DNA from: Symbiodinium natans
Lineage: Eukaryota > Sar > Dinophyceae > Suessiales > Symbiodiniaceae
Reading direction: 5' to 3'
Length of the DNA: 64,000 nucleotides
Assembly (NCBI GenBank): GCA_905221605.1
Contig: CAJNDS010002713.1
Location: 93,441 to 157,440 of the forward strand
The notes under the pieces were generated by a model that did no database searches, had not been told where the DNA came from, and worked only from the letters and a program-made list of their open reading frames with translations. Shown here one piece after another: positions 1-9,384 of the stretch; positions within the stretch are counted from its first letter, which is position 1, and the number at the start of each line of letters is the position of its first letter. A program made the position numbers and the translations under genes.

Positions 1-2
1 GT

Positions 3-1610
3 TTGAGGGCTGAAACCTGGCCCCAAGAGTTGTCGTGGCCGAAGCTGACGCGGTGCGCGCGTCCCGAGGTGCGCAAGACCACGAAGCCCGAGGCGGGCCC
101 TTCTGTCGAAAGCACTGCGCCGGCGCAACTTGTGACCTCTTGCTCTCAGGTCCGGATGGGCATGCCCACCCTGAAGCGCTTCGCGCGGCCCCTAGACTGG
201 GCCGGCATCGACGCCGCGCTGCGCCGCTACGCGCGCGAGGTGCGGAAGGCCTCGGCAAGCGGCCAGGAGGCCCCCCAGCCCAGCTCACCGCCCTGTGCTG
301 TTGTGCTGTTCCTGTGCTGTATCTGCGGCGTCTTCGAGTCTTCCGTTGCTGTCGCGCGCTTGCTTGTCCGTTCAGGTGGTGGAGGGGCAGCTGCCGCATC
401 CATTGGTGCTGCGGCTGCCCGGGGAGATGAGGAAGTACCTCCTCTCAAGGCTGGGAGTCTGGGAGGTTTTGGCAGAGTTCAGACTGTCCCCCCGACTGTG
501 TAGAAGTCTTCAGACGAAGAAGAGGGTTTAGGGTTTAGGGTTTAGGGTTTAGGGCTTAGGGCTTAGGGTTTATGAAGGAGAGAGAGAGGGGGTGAGCCCG
601 GCCAGGTCTTCGACCGTGAGCTCCCCTTTCAAGCGCAAGGAGCCAAACGAGGCCGTCTACCTCTACCTGCACATGACGGACAGCCGGAAGCCGTTATTGT
701 GTTCCGTCCTCAACCCCGAAACCCTAAACCCTAAACATCCCTAAACCCTAAACCCTAACCCCTAAACCCGAAACCCTAAACCTTAAACCCTAACCCCAAA
801 CCCTAAACCCCAAATCCCCCGGCGAAAGCCGTGCTTCAATTTCTCGATGCTCTCACGAACGAGAGGACTTCCACGGGCCGCCCCAGCAGCCCAGGGCCCT
901 GGAAGGCCTCAGCGAGGCCCGCGTCTCACACAATCTTCTGTGCGCCCGTTTTTCTTCAAGTCTTACGGAATATGCCTCCTCAATCATATTGAAGATCCCT
1001 TTATAAATTAAAGTATCTTCCTTCATTAAGGGGTAGAGGGCTCTTTGTTTGGAGCCCGAGGTAGCTGAGCCAAGCCCCAGACAAAGCGGCATTCCGCCAC
1101 GTGCCGAGCCTGCGCGTGCGGGCGCAGAGGTGGCCGGCGACACGCAGGCTGGGAACGAGTGCGTGAGTTCAGCGTTTAGGAATGTTTAGGATCAGGGTTT
1201 TAGGGTTTAGGGTTTAGGGTTTAGGGTTTAGGGTTTAGGGTTTAGGGTTTAGGGTGCGGGCGTGGGTGGGTGGGTGTTTACTTGCAGCATTTGCAGTCGT
1301 CCGTTGTTAGCATTTTCAGTTTGCTCCTGGTCTTTTCTGCGTTCTGAGGGCGGGTCGCAGAGTTCGGGATGGCCGAGGGTTTATGCGGGTCAACTACTGG
1401 AATCCCTATGGAGGATTCTCTAAAACGGCGGCCCCCTAATATTTAGAAAAATTTAGGGTCCCCAAAAAGGGGCCCCCAAAAAGGGGCCCATATATTTTGA
1501 GACATGGCCATCTGCTGCTCCACAAAGCTCCTTCGCGAGCATGGTGTACCCCAGGGGCCGGTACGGAGCGCTGGAGCTCGAGGAGCACATCGCGCCTCCT
1601 GGAGAGAAAG
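3..1610 (+). CDS. Unidentified multi-exon gene, 5' end outside window
   Basis: I do not recognise this protein. Four exons chain in phase: about 3-69 (ends CCCGAG|GTGCGC), 150-239 (AG|GTC to GAG|GTGCGG), 376-449 (AG|GTG to CAAG|GCTGGG, a GC donor, two bases left over) and 606-about 690. Peptide landmarks are MPTLKRFARPLDWAG and IDAALRRYARE in exon 2, LPHPLVLRLPGEMRKYLL in exon 3 and KEPNEAVYLYLHMTDSRK in exon 4. Likely later exons are about 823-869 (VLQFLDALTNER) and 1,530-1,610 (MVYPRGRYGALELEEHIAP), the latter ending at AAAG|GTAAGA. Introns between them carry TTTAGGG and CCCTAAA arrays. The phase closure and GC-rich codon pattern support coding. Function, first exon and last exon are unknown, and the links after exon 4 are inference. 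Confidence 0.42.
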
Positions 1611-1746
1611 GTAAGATCCAAAGAGCCCCATACCCCTCAATTAAGGGCTAGTTTCCCTTAAGCTCATATTCAGAAGGGCCCTGTCAAAAAAAAAGGCGCC
1701 ATCTTCCTTTAGTTAAGGTGTATTGGGCTCTCTGGAGAGTTTCAGG
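1611..1746 (+). mobile_element. MITE-like element family C forming a whole intron (introner-like)
   Basis: The exon end at AAAG|GTAAGATCC is followed at once by CAAAGAGCCCCATACCCC. The element's other arm, GGTGTATTGGGCTCTCTGG, lies at about 1,715-1,735, then a GAGAGTTTCAG acceptor. The arms are inverted copies (AAAGAGCCC...ATACCCC / GGGTAT...GGGCTCT) with an AT-rich middle containing TTAATTAA-like sequence. The same family occurs at 18,676-18,784 and 30,384-30,473. The near identity of element and intron limits suggests that the element created the intron; that part is inference. Confidence 0.5.
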
Positions 1747-2500
1747 GCCGAGACAGTGCCAGCACATGGGGACGGGTTTTGGCAACTCCGAGGCGAAAGG
1801 GGCGAAGGGCTTGACGACCTCCTCCAGCTCCACTGACAGCGCGAGACTCCGGCGCAAGCACAGTGTGGAAAAGAATCGGCGTCCGGCCTCAACCCTGTCT
1901 GGGGTCCGGGGTTTGGGGTTTAGGGTTTAGGGCTCTAATCCCCCAGAAACCTTCACACCTCAGCTTCACCTGCCGGGCGCACGCCACTCCTCAGTGCCTC
2001 GCACTCAAAGGGCGCGACGCTCGAGTAGACGTCCATGTGACGGCACCGACAGCATTCAGCAACTTCCTGGTTTAGGGTTTAGGGTTTAGGGTTTCTGATT
2101 CCACGGGAAAGAATAGACAAATCATTTACCTTGATCATCCCCTCGTGCCTTTTGCGGACAGGGATACTTCGTCGCAGGATACTGTCACGGTTGGCCCCAG
2201 ACTCTGCGGGATTGTTTGGGAGTGGAGTGCACGCGGACGCTTGGCAAAGCTGGGCGGCGGCTTTAACGCACTGGCGAGTGGGAGGAGGAACAATCCGGAG
2301 CCATAAGCTTCATTGGAGCAAGGCTCTTGGCCAGGGCCACTGACACGCTGGCCGGAAGAGGCCCTGATGTCGGAAATGCGGCGCAGGGTTTGGTAGTTGA
2401 GCCGTTGTGGCGGCTCTAGGGTTCAGGGTTCAGGGCTCAGGGTTTCGGGTTTCGGGTTGGGGGTTTCGGGTTTATGGCTAGACTCTAGGGCTAGCCTCTC
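1747..2500 (+). other. Mixed block: possible exons and telomeric repeats
   Basis: Two stretches look weakly coding on the + strand: 1,747-1,890 (GLTTSSSSTDSARLRRKHS) and 1,955-2,070 (CLALKGRDARVDVHVTAPT). Neither could be joined in phase to a neighbour. 2,090-2,400 is non-repetitive with no exon I can defend. TTTAGGG runs lie at 1,910-1,935 and 2,070-2,092, and a degenerate TTCGGGTTT run at 2,415-2,480. Confidence 0.3.
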
Positions 2501-2599
2501 TGGGTGCTTAGGGCTTTAGGTTTGGGATTGCAAGCCCTGCGGCTCTTCCTGGCTCTGAGCGCTGCCTTCTTTAAAGGCGTAGGCAGATTGCCCTGGGGC

Positions 2600-4158
2600 A
2601 TGGCCGAGGCCACCGAGACCGGGAAGGCCACTGCAAGTGAGGAAGCGGAAGGGGCCCCCAAGGCAAAGGAGGGTGCGGAGGGTGGGGGTGAGGCAAATGG
2701 GGCAACACGTGAGGGCACGCTGCGGGCGCGGCCCATGCCCCGGCCAAAGCCCTGGGAAAGGTGCTTCGAGGTCTTTGCCACAGCGGCGACCGGAGTCATC
2801 TTCATTCTGAAGCTTCTAGATCCCGTGTGGATCTTCATCACCTCGTGTGCCCTGGTCTGGATCGGCTGGTGTGGGTTTCAGTTCTGCCGGTACGGGTCTG
2901 GGATTCTCTTCCTGTGGGGAATTCGTGTTGACCAGCCCAATCTACGGAAGAGCTTCCTCCTTCCGAGCCTCTTCGCTGTCTTTGCTCTTGTCTTCATCTG
3001 CGTGGGTGCTGCTGTTGAAGGCCGTGAGATCAGATTCGACAACTGGCACTTGTGGCTCATCTTTTTTCTGTACCCCTTCTATGGCGTCTTGCAGCACGTG
3101 ATGCTGCAATCCTTCCTCATGCGAAACCTGAGCTGGTGCATCACGGGCATGGATGAGTACTCGGTTCTCCATGCTTTCCTCAAGGACTCTAGCACTCTAA
3201 AACAAAGCCCCAAAAAAGGACCTCACCAACCCTAAACCCTAAACCCTAAACCATCCTACTAAAACCCATCCTACTAAACGACCCTAACAACAACCCAAGC
3301 ATCAACAAGGTTCGTGCCCTAACCCTAAACCTTAAACCCTAAACCCTAAACCCTAAACCCTAAACCCTAAACCCAAAACCCTAAACCCTAAACCCTAAAC
3401 CCTAAACCCTAAACCCCAAACCCCAAACCCTAAACCCTAAACCCTAAACCCCAAACCCTAAACCCTAAACCCCAAACCCCGTAGACCCCAAGCCCCTAAA
3501 CCCCAAAAGCAGGAGCCCCGGATCCTCGGATTCCTGGGCGTCCTGGCCTGCGTGGCCGCCTCGGTTTCGGCCTTCGCCTTCGTCCATTGGCCGGATCCCT
3601 GGCCTCCTGCTGCTATTTCGGGTTTAGGGTTTAGGGTTTAGGGTTTGGGGTTTGGGGTTTAGGGTTTAGGGTTTAGGGTTTAGGGTTTAGAGTTTAGAGT
3701 TTAGGGTTTCGGGTTTAGGGTTTGGGGTTTGGGGTTTGGGGTTTGGGGAAGTAAAATGGGGATAGTAGACTACGATTTGCTTAAGAGGCCCCCCCCAAAA
3801 GATAGAGAAAGATTCTTCCTTATAAGTGTAGCAGGGGAGTTATTGTTTTTGTGTTTTGCGGGAGTTCTTGGGCAAATGGCCCCTACTTGGGGACCAAAAA
3901 GAATGTTTGGACAAGGAGAGAAAATTATGTGGGATGGTTTTTTTTCGGGGGATCTTCTCATTTTTTTTTGGATGTTTTGGCTTCCCGAGCCTAAAAAAAC
4001 CGAGGCTGATTGCTGGTACCGGGGTGATGGGGGTGCCGTGGGCCATCGAGTATCTGCTCCATCGAAACGTTTTGCCTCTGGGCCTCTACCATGGATTCTT
4101 GGGCACGCTCTTCTACTTCTGGTTCCTTGGCGGAGATCCCCTTCATGGGATGTTCTGA
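2600..4158 (+). CDS. CPBP (CAAX protease-like) family membrane protein, 3 exons
   Basis: Integral membrane protein of the CPBP/ABI superfamily, whose members include intramembrane proteases. Exons are 2,600-3,184 (ends CTCAAG|GACTCT, GA donor), 3,513-3,601 (AG|GAG to TG|GCCTCC, GC donor) and 4,005-4,158 (CCGAG|GC to TGA). They total 828 nt, 275 residues, with phases closing at both junctions. The N-terminus is a charged Ala/Glu/Lys-rich tail from MAEATETGK. Hydrophobic segments follow, then YPFYGVLQHVMLQ where the family's EE-containing motif 1 sits, then AFVHWPDPW as motif 2, and NVLPLGLYHGFLGTLFYFW with the conserved His. The paired glutamates of active proteases appear to be Gln-His here, so proteolytic activity is doubtful. 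The Met at 2,600 was chosen because the 32 codons before it lie in repeat-adjacent DNA. Both introns contain telomeric arrays. Subcellular site is unknown. Confidence 0.72.
3232..3480 (+). repeat. CCCTAAA array within CPBP intron 1
   Basis: Telomere-type heptamer array with CCCCAAA variants, interrupted at 3,255-3,325 by CATCCTACTAAA direct repeats. It fills most of the 328-bp intron just upstream of the exon at 3,513. Confidence 0.9.
3619..3750 (+). repeat. TTTAGGG/TTTGGGG array at 5' part of CPBP intron 2
   Basis: About 18 heptamers in the sense-strand TTTAGGG orientation begin 17 nt after the inferred splice donor. TTTGGGG variants are clustered at the distal end. Confidence 0.9.
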
Positions 4159-6600
4159 CCCTTCCCTCTCTCTACAACCCTCCCCCCTTTTTAGAGGGGG
4201 GGCGGAGCTATACCCTGGCGCACGTTGAAAGACAAAAGTAGGCTCCGACTTGCCAACTCTTCTCCAAGAAGCCCTGGTTCGATGCTCTGTTTTGTTTACT
4301 TGAGAACCCTAAAACACTAAACCCTAAACCCTAAACCCTAAACCCTAAACCCTAAACCCTAAACCCTAAACCCGAAACCCGAAACCCTAAACTCATTCGT
4401 TTTGTTCTCTCTTCGGGTTGACTTCGGGACTCCGATTGAGAGCCTTCAACATCGAGACTCATGAGCAGCCCCACGTCTTCGGCTAGGGGAGCTTGCACGG
4501 CATTGCCTCATGTGTGCGGTTGCTTAGCGAGCTCCTCATACTGCTGCTTTTACCATTGGGTCCGAGAGTTTAGGCAACAGACAAGAGCAGAGCCAGTTCA
4601 CTCATTCCTTCTCAAATCCTGTGCTGGTTCTGGACTGGCATACCCTAAACCCTAAACCCTAAACCCTAAACCCTAAACCCTAAACCCTAAACCCTATAAA
4701 CCCTAAACCTTAAACCCTCAACCCTAAACCCTACATGTTCATTGCTTTCGTGGCTCTGTCTTTCACGGGAGAGCAAGGGGTTTACTCATCGCAGAGTCTG
4801 GTGGACCGAGGCCCTGGATTGCATGCAGGGTTTAGGGTTTAGGGTTTAGGGTTTAGGGTTTAGGGTTTAGGGTTTAGGGTTTAGGGTTTAGGGCTAGCAG
4901 GAGGGGACCTGTTGGTTGTCCCTAAGCCTCCTATCGAATCCTTCCCGCTCAGGGCACGAAGAGAGGGCTTGAATTCGAACATGACATAAGCGTCTTAACC
5001 CTAAACCCTAAACCCTAAACTCTAAACCCTTAACCCTAAACCCTAAACCCAAATATTGGAGCCCCCCAAACGGTACACTGCGTCGGTGTGCAATCTTCTG
5101 TTCGGTAGCAAGAATCTGGCTTCCCGTATTCTTTTCCAATCTCTCCCCGGCTCTCATCCTTCTTCCTTCCTTCAGGCCCCTAAACCCCTGAACCCTGAAC
5201 CCTAAACCCCAAACCCTGAACCCTAAACCCTGAACCCTAAACCCCAAACCCTAAACCCTAAACCCTAAACCCTATTCCTTTCCAATCTGTCTCTTTCTTC
5301 CCTAAACCCTAAACCCTAAACCCTAACCCTAAACCCTAAACCCTAAACCCTAAACCCTAAACCCTAAACCCTAAACCCTAAACCCTAAACCCTAAACCCT
5401 AAACCCTAAACCCTATTCCTTCCTTGTTTTGGTCCTCTCGAGTGCTTTCTCCACCCGCGCAAGCTTGGTGTCCTTCGGGCCCTCAGCCGTGCCCAGCAAG
5501 CCCAAAGGCCCCAGGGTTTAGGGTTTAGGGTTTAGGGCTTAGCCTCAACCATCGGAAGCCCTAAGCCCCAAACCCTAAACCGCAAACCCCAAACCCCAAA
5601 CCCTAAACCCCAAACCCTGAACCCTAAACCCTAAACCCTAAACCCCAAACCCCAAACCCTGAACCCTAAACCCTAAACCCTAAACCCTAAACCCCAGCTT
5701 CGAAGCCTCAGAATGTCCGCGATGTGCGACGCCCTGCGCCGCCCCGCGCGCGCTGGAAGCGGATCCTCTCTCTTTCGAGGAGGGTTCCGGGGGGTTAGGG
5801 TGTAGGGTTTCGGGGGGTTAGTGAGTTTCGGGTCTAGGGTATAGGGGGGTTTAGGGTTTAGGCGGTTTATGAGGTTTTTTGGGGGCGATTAAGGGGTTTA
5901 AGGCGTTCAGGTTTGGAGGGTTTGGAGGGTGCGTTGGGGGAGTTTCATGTGAGAAAACTCGGGCGAGTTGGGAGGTTGGCAGAGTGTGATTATGGTGATT
6001 TCTGTGTCCCTCATCAGTCACCACCAGGACTTGCTACTGTAGGACGATATTGCGTTGATGCGGGGTACTTGATATGGGCATTGGGCACAAGCATGGCCCG
6101 CTGCCAAACCTTGAAAAAGCTCTGGACCCCTCAATTCCCAACCCCACCGCCAACAAGGCCCTAGACCCTCAGTCCTAAACCTGTAAACCCTATGAACCCC
6201 AGAAACCCTGTAAAACCCTTAAACCCTATGGACCCTATAAACCATACTGCCCGGAGCCCAGAACCTTGAGAACCAGGGAGAGGCCTTGGGAGTAGGACGA
6301 GCCCAGTAGGGTTTAGGGTTTAGGATTCAGGGTTTAGGGTTTAGGGTTCAGGTGCCCCTGAACCCTAAACCCGAAGCCCTACACCCCCCAAGCCCTGAAC
6401 CCTCCTATTTTTAGTATCCCTAACCTAAACCCCTTAAACTCCTTAAAGCCCCCTTAAACCCCCTAAAGCCCCCTTCGAAGCCAACCCTAAACCCTAAACC
6501 CTAAACCCTAAACCCTAAACCCTAAACCCTAAACCCTAAACCCTAAACCCTAAGCCCTAAGCCCTAAGCCCTAAACCCTAAACAGCCCCGTAAGCCCCCC
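4159..6600. other. Gene-poor block of telomeric arrays
   Basis: Eight or more telomere-like arrays (4,314-4,393; 4,642-4,733; 4,828-4,893; 5,170-5,274; 5,302-5,415; 5,513-5,537; 5,560-5,698; 6,483-6,585) alternate with 60-250 bp unique islands. Islands at 5,435-5,515 and 5,700-5,790 are GC-rich and could hold small exons, but no frame stands out. 5,800-5,910 and 6,170-6,480 are decayed T/G-rich or C/A-rich derivatives of the repeat. Confidence 0.6.
5302..5415 (+). repeat. CCCTAAA telomere-like array
   Basis: Near-perfect array of about 16 CCCTAAA units with one CCCTAA unit. The flanking unique words are partly duplicated: TTCTTTTCCAATCTCTCC near 5,128 resembles TTCCTTTCCAATCTGTCTC near 5,276, and CCCTATTCCTT occurs on both sides. 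Confidence 0.92.
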
Positions 6601-6604
6601 GCAG

Positions 6605-6703
6605 GTGCCCGGAGCCCATGGCCTGGACGGCGGTGGCTCCTCCTTGCCATGGTCTCCCTGGTCTTGGCGGTGCTTGGGCTCGGGACACGTGGGCAAGGAA
6701 GCT
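6605..6703 (+). CDS. Isolated exon candidate with hydrophobic segment
   Basis: The exon candidate lies between CCCGCAG| and GAAGCTGG|TGTAGGG, flanked by CCCTAAA upstream and TTTAGGG downstream as for other exons here. One frame encodes an Arg-Arg followed by a 15-residue hydrophobic stretch (WLLLAMVSLVLAVLGLG), which would suit a membrane anchor or signal peptide. Another frame starts with a Met (MAWTAVAPPC). I cannot choose between frames or join it to a neighbour, so the product is unknown. Confidence 0.3.
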
Positions 6704-6907
6704 GGTGTAGGGTTTAGGGTTTAGGGTTTAGGGTTTAGGGTTTAGGGTTTAGGTTTTTTTTGGGGGGGGCGAGGGGAGGGGGGGTGGGGGTTGAGGGGTT
6801 TGAGGCTGGGGTTGCTGTCCATGAGCTTAAACATTGAGTTACCACGGGAAGGAAAGCATACATCTTTCTTCCTTTCCCTTTCGATCTCAGGTTCTGCCTA
6901 TCCCTTT

Positions 6908-7003
6908 TTAATATATATGTTTATGTATATATATATATATGTATAGATGCATTGACATGTATATATATATATATATGTAGAGGTCTCTCTGTCTCTGTCT
7001 CTC

Positions 7004-7041
<38 letters not shown>

Positions 7042-7175
7042 GCTCTCTCTCGCTCTCTCGAACTCTCGCTCTCTCGCTCTCTCTCGCTCTCTCGAACTCT
7101 CGCTCTCTCGAACTCTCGCTCTCTCGCTCTCTCGCTCTCTCGCTCTCTCGCTCTCTCTCTCTCTCTCTCTCTTCC
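6908..7175. repeat. (TA)n and CT-rich (TCTCTCGC)n simple repeats
   Basis: TA/TG-rich microsatellite at 6,908-6,980 followed by a CT tract with regularly spaced TCGCTCTC and TCGAACTC words. It yields long open frames of Ser/Leu or Arg/Glu only because it is periodic. Confidence 0.95.
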
Positions 7176-7463
7176 TCCAACTTGTGGTATTGAAAACAAA
7201 GCTCCTTAACAGCCCTTGAGGCCCCAGATTGCCTACACCCTTTACACCCCTCTAAGCCCCCTTCAAGCCTTAAAGCCTTGGTTTTGGGGTTTAGGGCCCT
7301 ACACGGCTTACAGGGCTTGGCAAAGAAGGGCAAAAGAACCCTTAAAAACCCCAAAACCCAAAACCTAAAACCCTAAACCCAAAACCCTACTAAACCCCAA
7401 ACCCGAAACCCTAAACCCGAAACCCGAAGCCCTAAACCCGAAACCCTAAACCCTAAACCCTAG

Positions 7464-7546
7464 CTACGCCTCCGACTGTCGGCGAAGAGAACGCTTCCTC
7501 GGATCCGAAAGCGCAGGAGCGCCTTTGGCCTGGCGAGCTCCGGGAG
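7464..7546 (+). CDS. Isolated coding exon, unidentified
   Basis: GC-rich island ending CGGGAG|GTGAGC, a classical donor, preceded by a CCCTAAA array with a CTAG acceptor and followed by a long TTTAGGG array. The frame ending in phase 0 reads PTVGEENASSDPKAQERLW and then PGELRE, hydrophilic and acidic. It may belong with the exon at 6,605-6,703 or with the NYN gene downstream, but no phase check was possible. Confidence 0.4.
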
Positions 7547-7566
7547 GTGAGCTTGGTTTTCGGCTT

Positions 7567-7702
7567 GGTTTAGGGTTTAGGGTTTAGGGTTTAGGGTTTA
7601 GGGTTTTGGGTTTTGGGTTTTGGGTTTTGGGTTTAGGGTTTAGGGTTTAGGGTGTAGGGTGTAGGGTTTAGGGTTTAGGGTTTAGGGTTTAGGGTTTAGG
7701 GC
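7567..7702 (+). repeat. TTTAGGG array with TTTTGGG and TGTAGGG variants
   Basis: About 19 units starting 20 nt after the donor at 7,547. Blocks of identical variants (four TTTTGGG, two TGTAGGG) lie side by side, as expected from slippage or local duplication. Confidence 0.92.
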
Positions 7703-8182
7703 AAAATACTCCCCTCATAATCCCAAGGTCGACCTGTAGTTCCCCGAGGTGCTGGACAACTAGGTAGGGTTCTTGGCTTGGGCTCTGGGAGATTTGCTGG
7801 TGTTTTTCCTTTCTTTCTTTGGGGTTCAGGGTTTAGGGTTTGGGGTTTAGGGTTTGGGGTTTGGGGTTTAGGGTTTGGGGTTTGGGGTTTAGGGTTTAGG
7901 GGGGGAGGGCGGGGGCCCTTCAACCCGTCAAGAACCCGAGAGTCCCTAAAAGCCCCCTTGAGCCCTCATGTGTCCGCAGTCAGTCTGGGAGCCTTGCGCG
8001 TGTATCCGACTCCCAGGATCTTGAGGACCTTTGACCCCCTAAGCCCAAAAAATTGAGAGGTCTAAAGGCTGAGGAAGTTGGTTTAGGCTTTAGGGTTTAG
8101 GGTTTAGGGTTTAGGGTTTTGGGTCATAGGGCTCGAAGGGGTTGAGGGCTAATGTGGTTAAGGGCTTGAGGTTTCCGGGAGG

Positions 8183-8280
8183 TACCCGCTATACTTCAAA
8201 TGCTCCCGTTAGACTATCAGTCCTTAATAGGGATCCCTATCAAGGACTATTAGTATAAGGGGGAGCATCCCAAGCGGGTA
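8183..8280. mobile_element. MITE-like palindrome, family A copy 1
   Basis: Arms TACCCGCTATACTTC and GGGAGCATCCCAAGCGGGTA enclose the family core AGTCCTTAATAGGGATCCC / TATCAAGGACTATTAGTATA. The right arm has the family end GGGGGAGCATCCCAAG. The whole unit can fold into one hairpin and has no coding capacity. Confidence 0.7.
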
Positions 8281-8697
8281 TATGATGAAATAATGAAACC
8301 ATCAATCAGGCTCAATCGCTTCGACGAGGCTTGCCTCACGCCCAACGTGGAGCGGGTGGGAAGCCTAAACCGCAAACCTTAAACCCTAAACCCTAAACCT
8401 TAAACCCTAAACCTTAAAGCCTAAACCCTAAACCCTAAACCTTAAAGCCTAAACCCTAAACCCTGAACTCCAATGCGGGGAGGGGTGGGGGCTTTGGGTT
8501 CGGAAAGTTTAGAGGCTTGGAGGCTTAGAGTCTTTAGGGCTCAGGGCTTTGTAGGAGGGGGTTTAAGGGTTTCTTGCGTCCCAGCATCGAGACTTGAAAG
8601 GGTTGTAGAGTGGAAGAAAAGGTGCCTCCTCCCCTCTTCAGAACATGTAAGTACTATTGCCCGCGCCGGTGTTTTTCATGCAATGCGGAATCTGCAG
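8281..8697 (+). other. Region upstream of NYN exon
   Basis: A short GC-rich island at 8,320-8,360 (RFDEACLTPNVERVG on +) could be an earlier exon of the NYN gene. 8,365-8,470 is a CCCTAAA/CCTTAAA array. 8,470-8,690 is G/T-rich, then unique sequence with no defensible exon before the CTGCAG acceptor at 8,697. Confidence 0.35.
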
Positions 8698-9343
8698 GCA
8701 AAGATACCCTCTAACCCGCTGAAGTGGCTTGCGCAGATCTTCATCGACGGCGACTGCGTTCCCCCCAGTTTCTTCCCCTACATCCGGGCTCTGCGCAACC
8801 AATCGGAGCTGGCAGTGTTCGCTGCGCCCCGGATTTCAGGGGTTTAGGGTTTAGGGTTTAGGGTTTAGGGTTTCATGTTCACCATGTACTTGCCGTGCTA
8901 AGACATGAAAGCCTCAAACTCTTTAGTTGGGGGTCTGACCCGAAGCACTGAAGCAAAGACGGCGAAGAGTCCCTAAAACCCCAAACTCCCTAACGAAAGC
9001 CCCTCAAACTTTCTTCCGCACCCCTAAGACATCCTCAGGGACCCCCTCTGAAAAAAAAGCCCACCCCCCCCCAACCCCTAAACCCCAAACCCCAAACCCC
9101 AAACCCCAAACCCCAAACCCCAAACCCCAAACCCCAAACCCCAAACCCCAAACCCCAAACCCTAAACCCTAAACCCTAAACCCCAAACCCCAAACCCTAA
9201 ACCCTAAACCCTAAACCCTAAACCCTAAACCTTCAGTGAGCCCGTGCCTTGCTGGTGATCTTTTGTTGAAGGCTTTCGAGTGGGAGGGTGGATCTTCCTC
9301 AGTGCAGGGTCCGGCGGCTTTTGTTCTTTCAGAGTCGTATATA

Positions 9344-9384
<41 letters not shown>

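Noticed and set aside
3729-4241. 170-codon + ORF MGFGVWGSKMGIVDYDL...
   Set aside because: It spans CPBP intron 2 and reads the last exon in a wrong frame; the exon's real frame carries the family's His motif.
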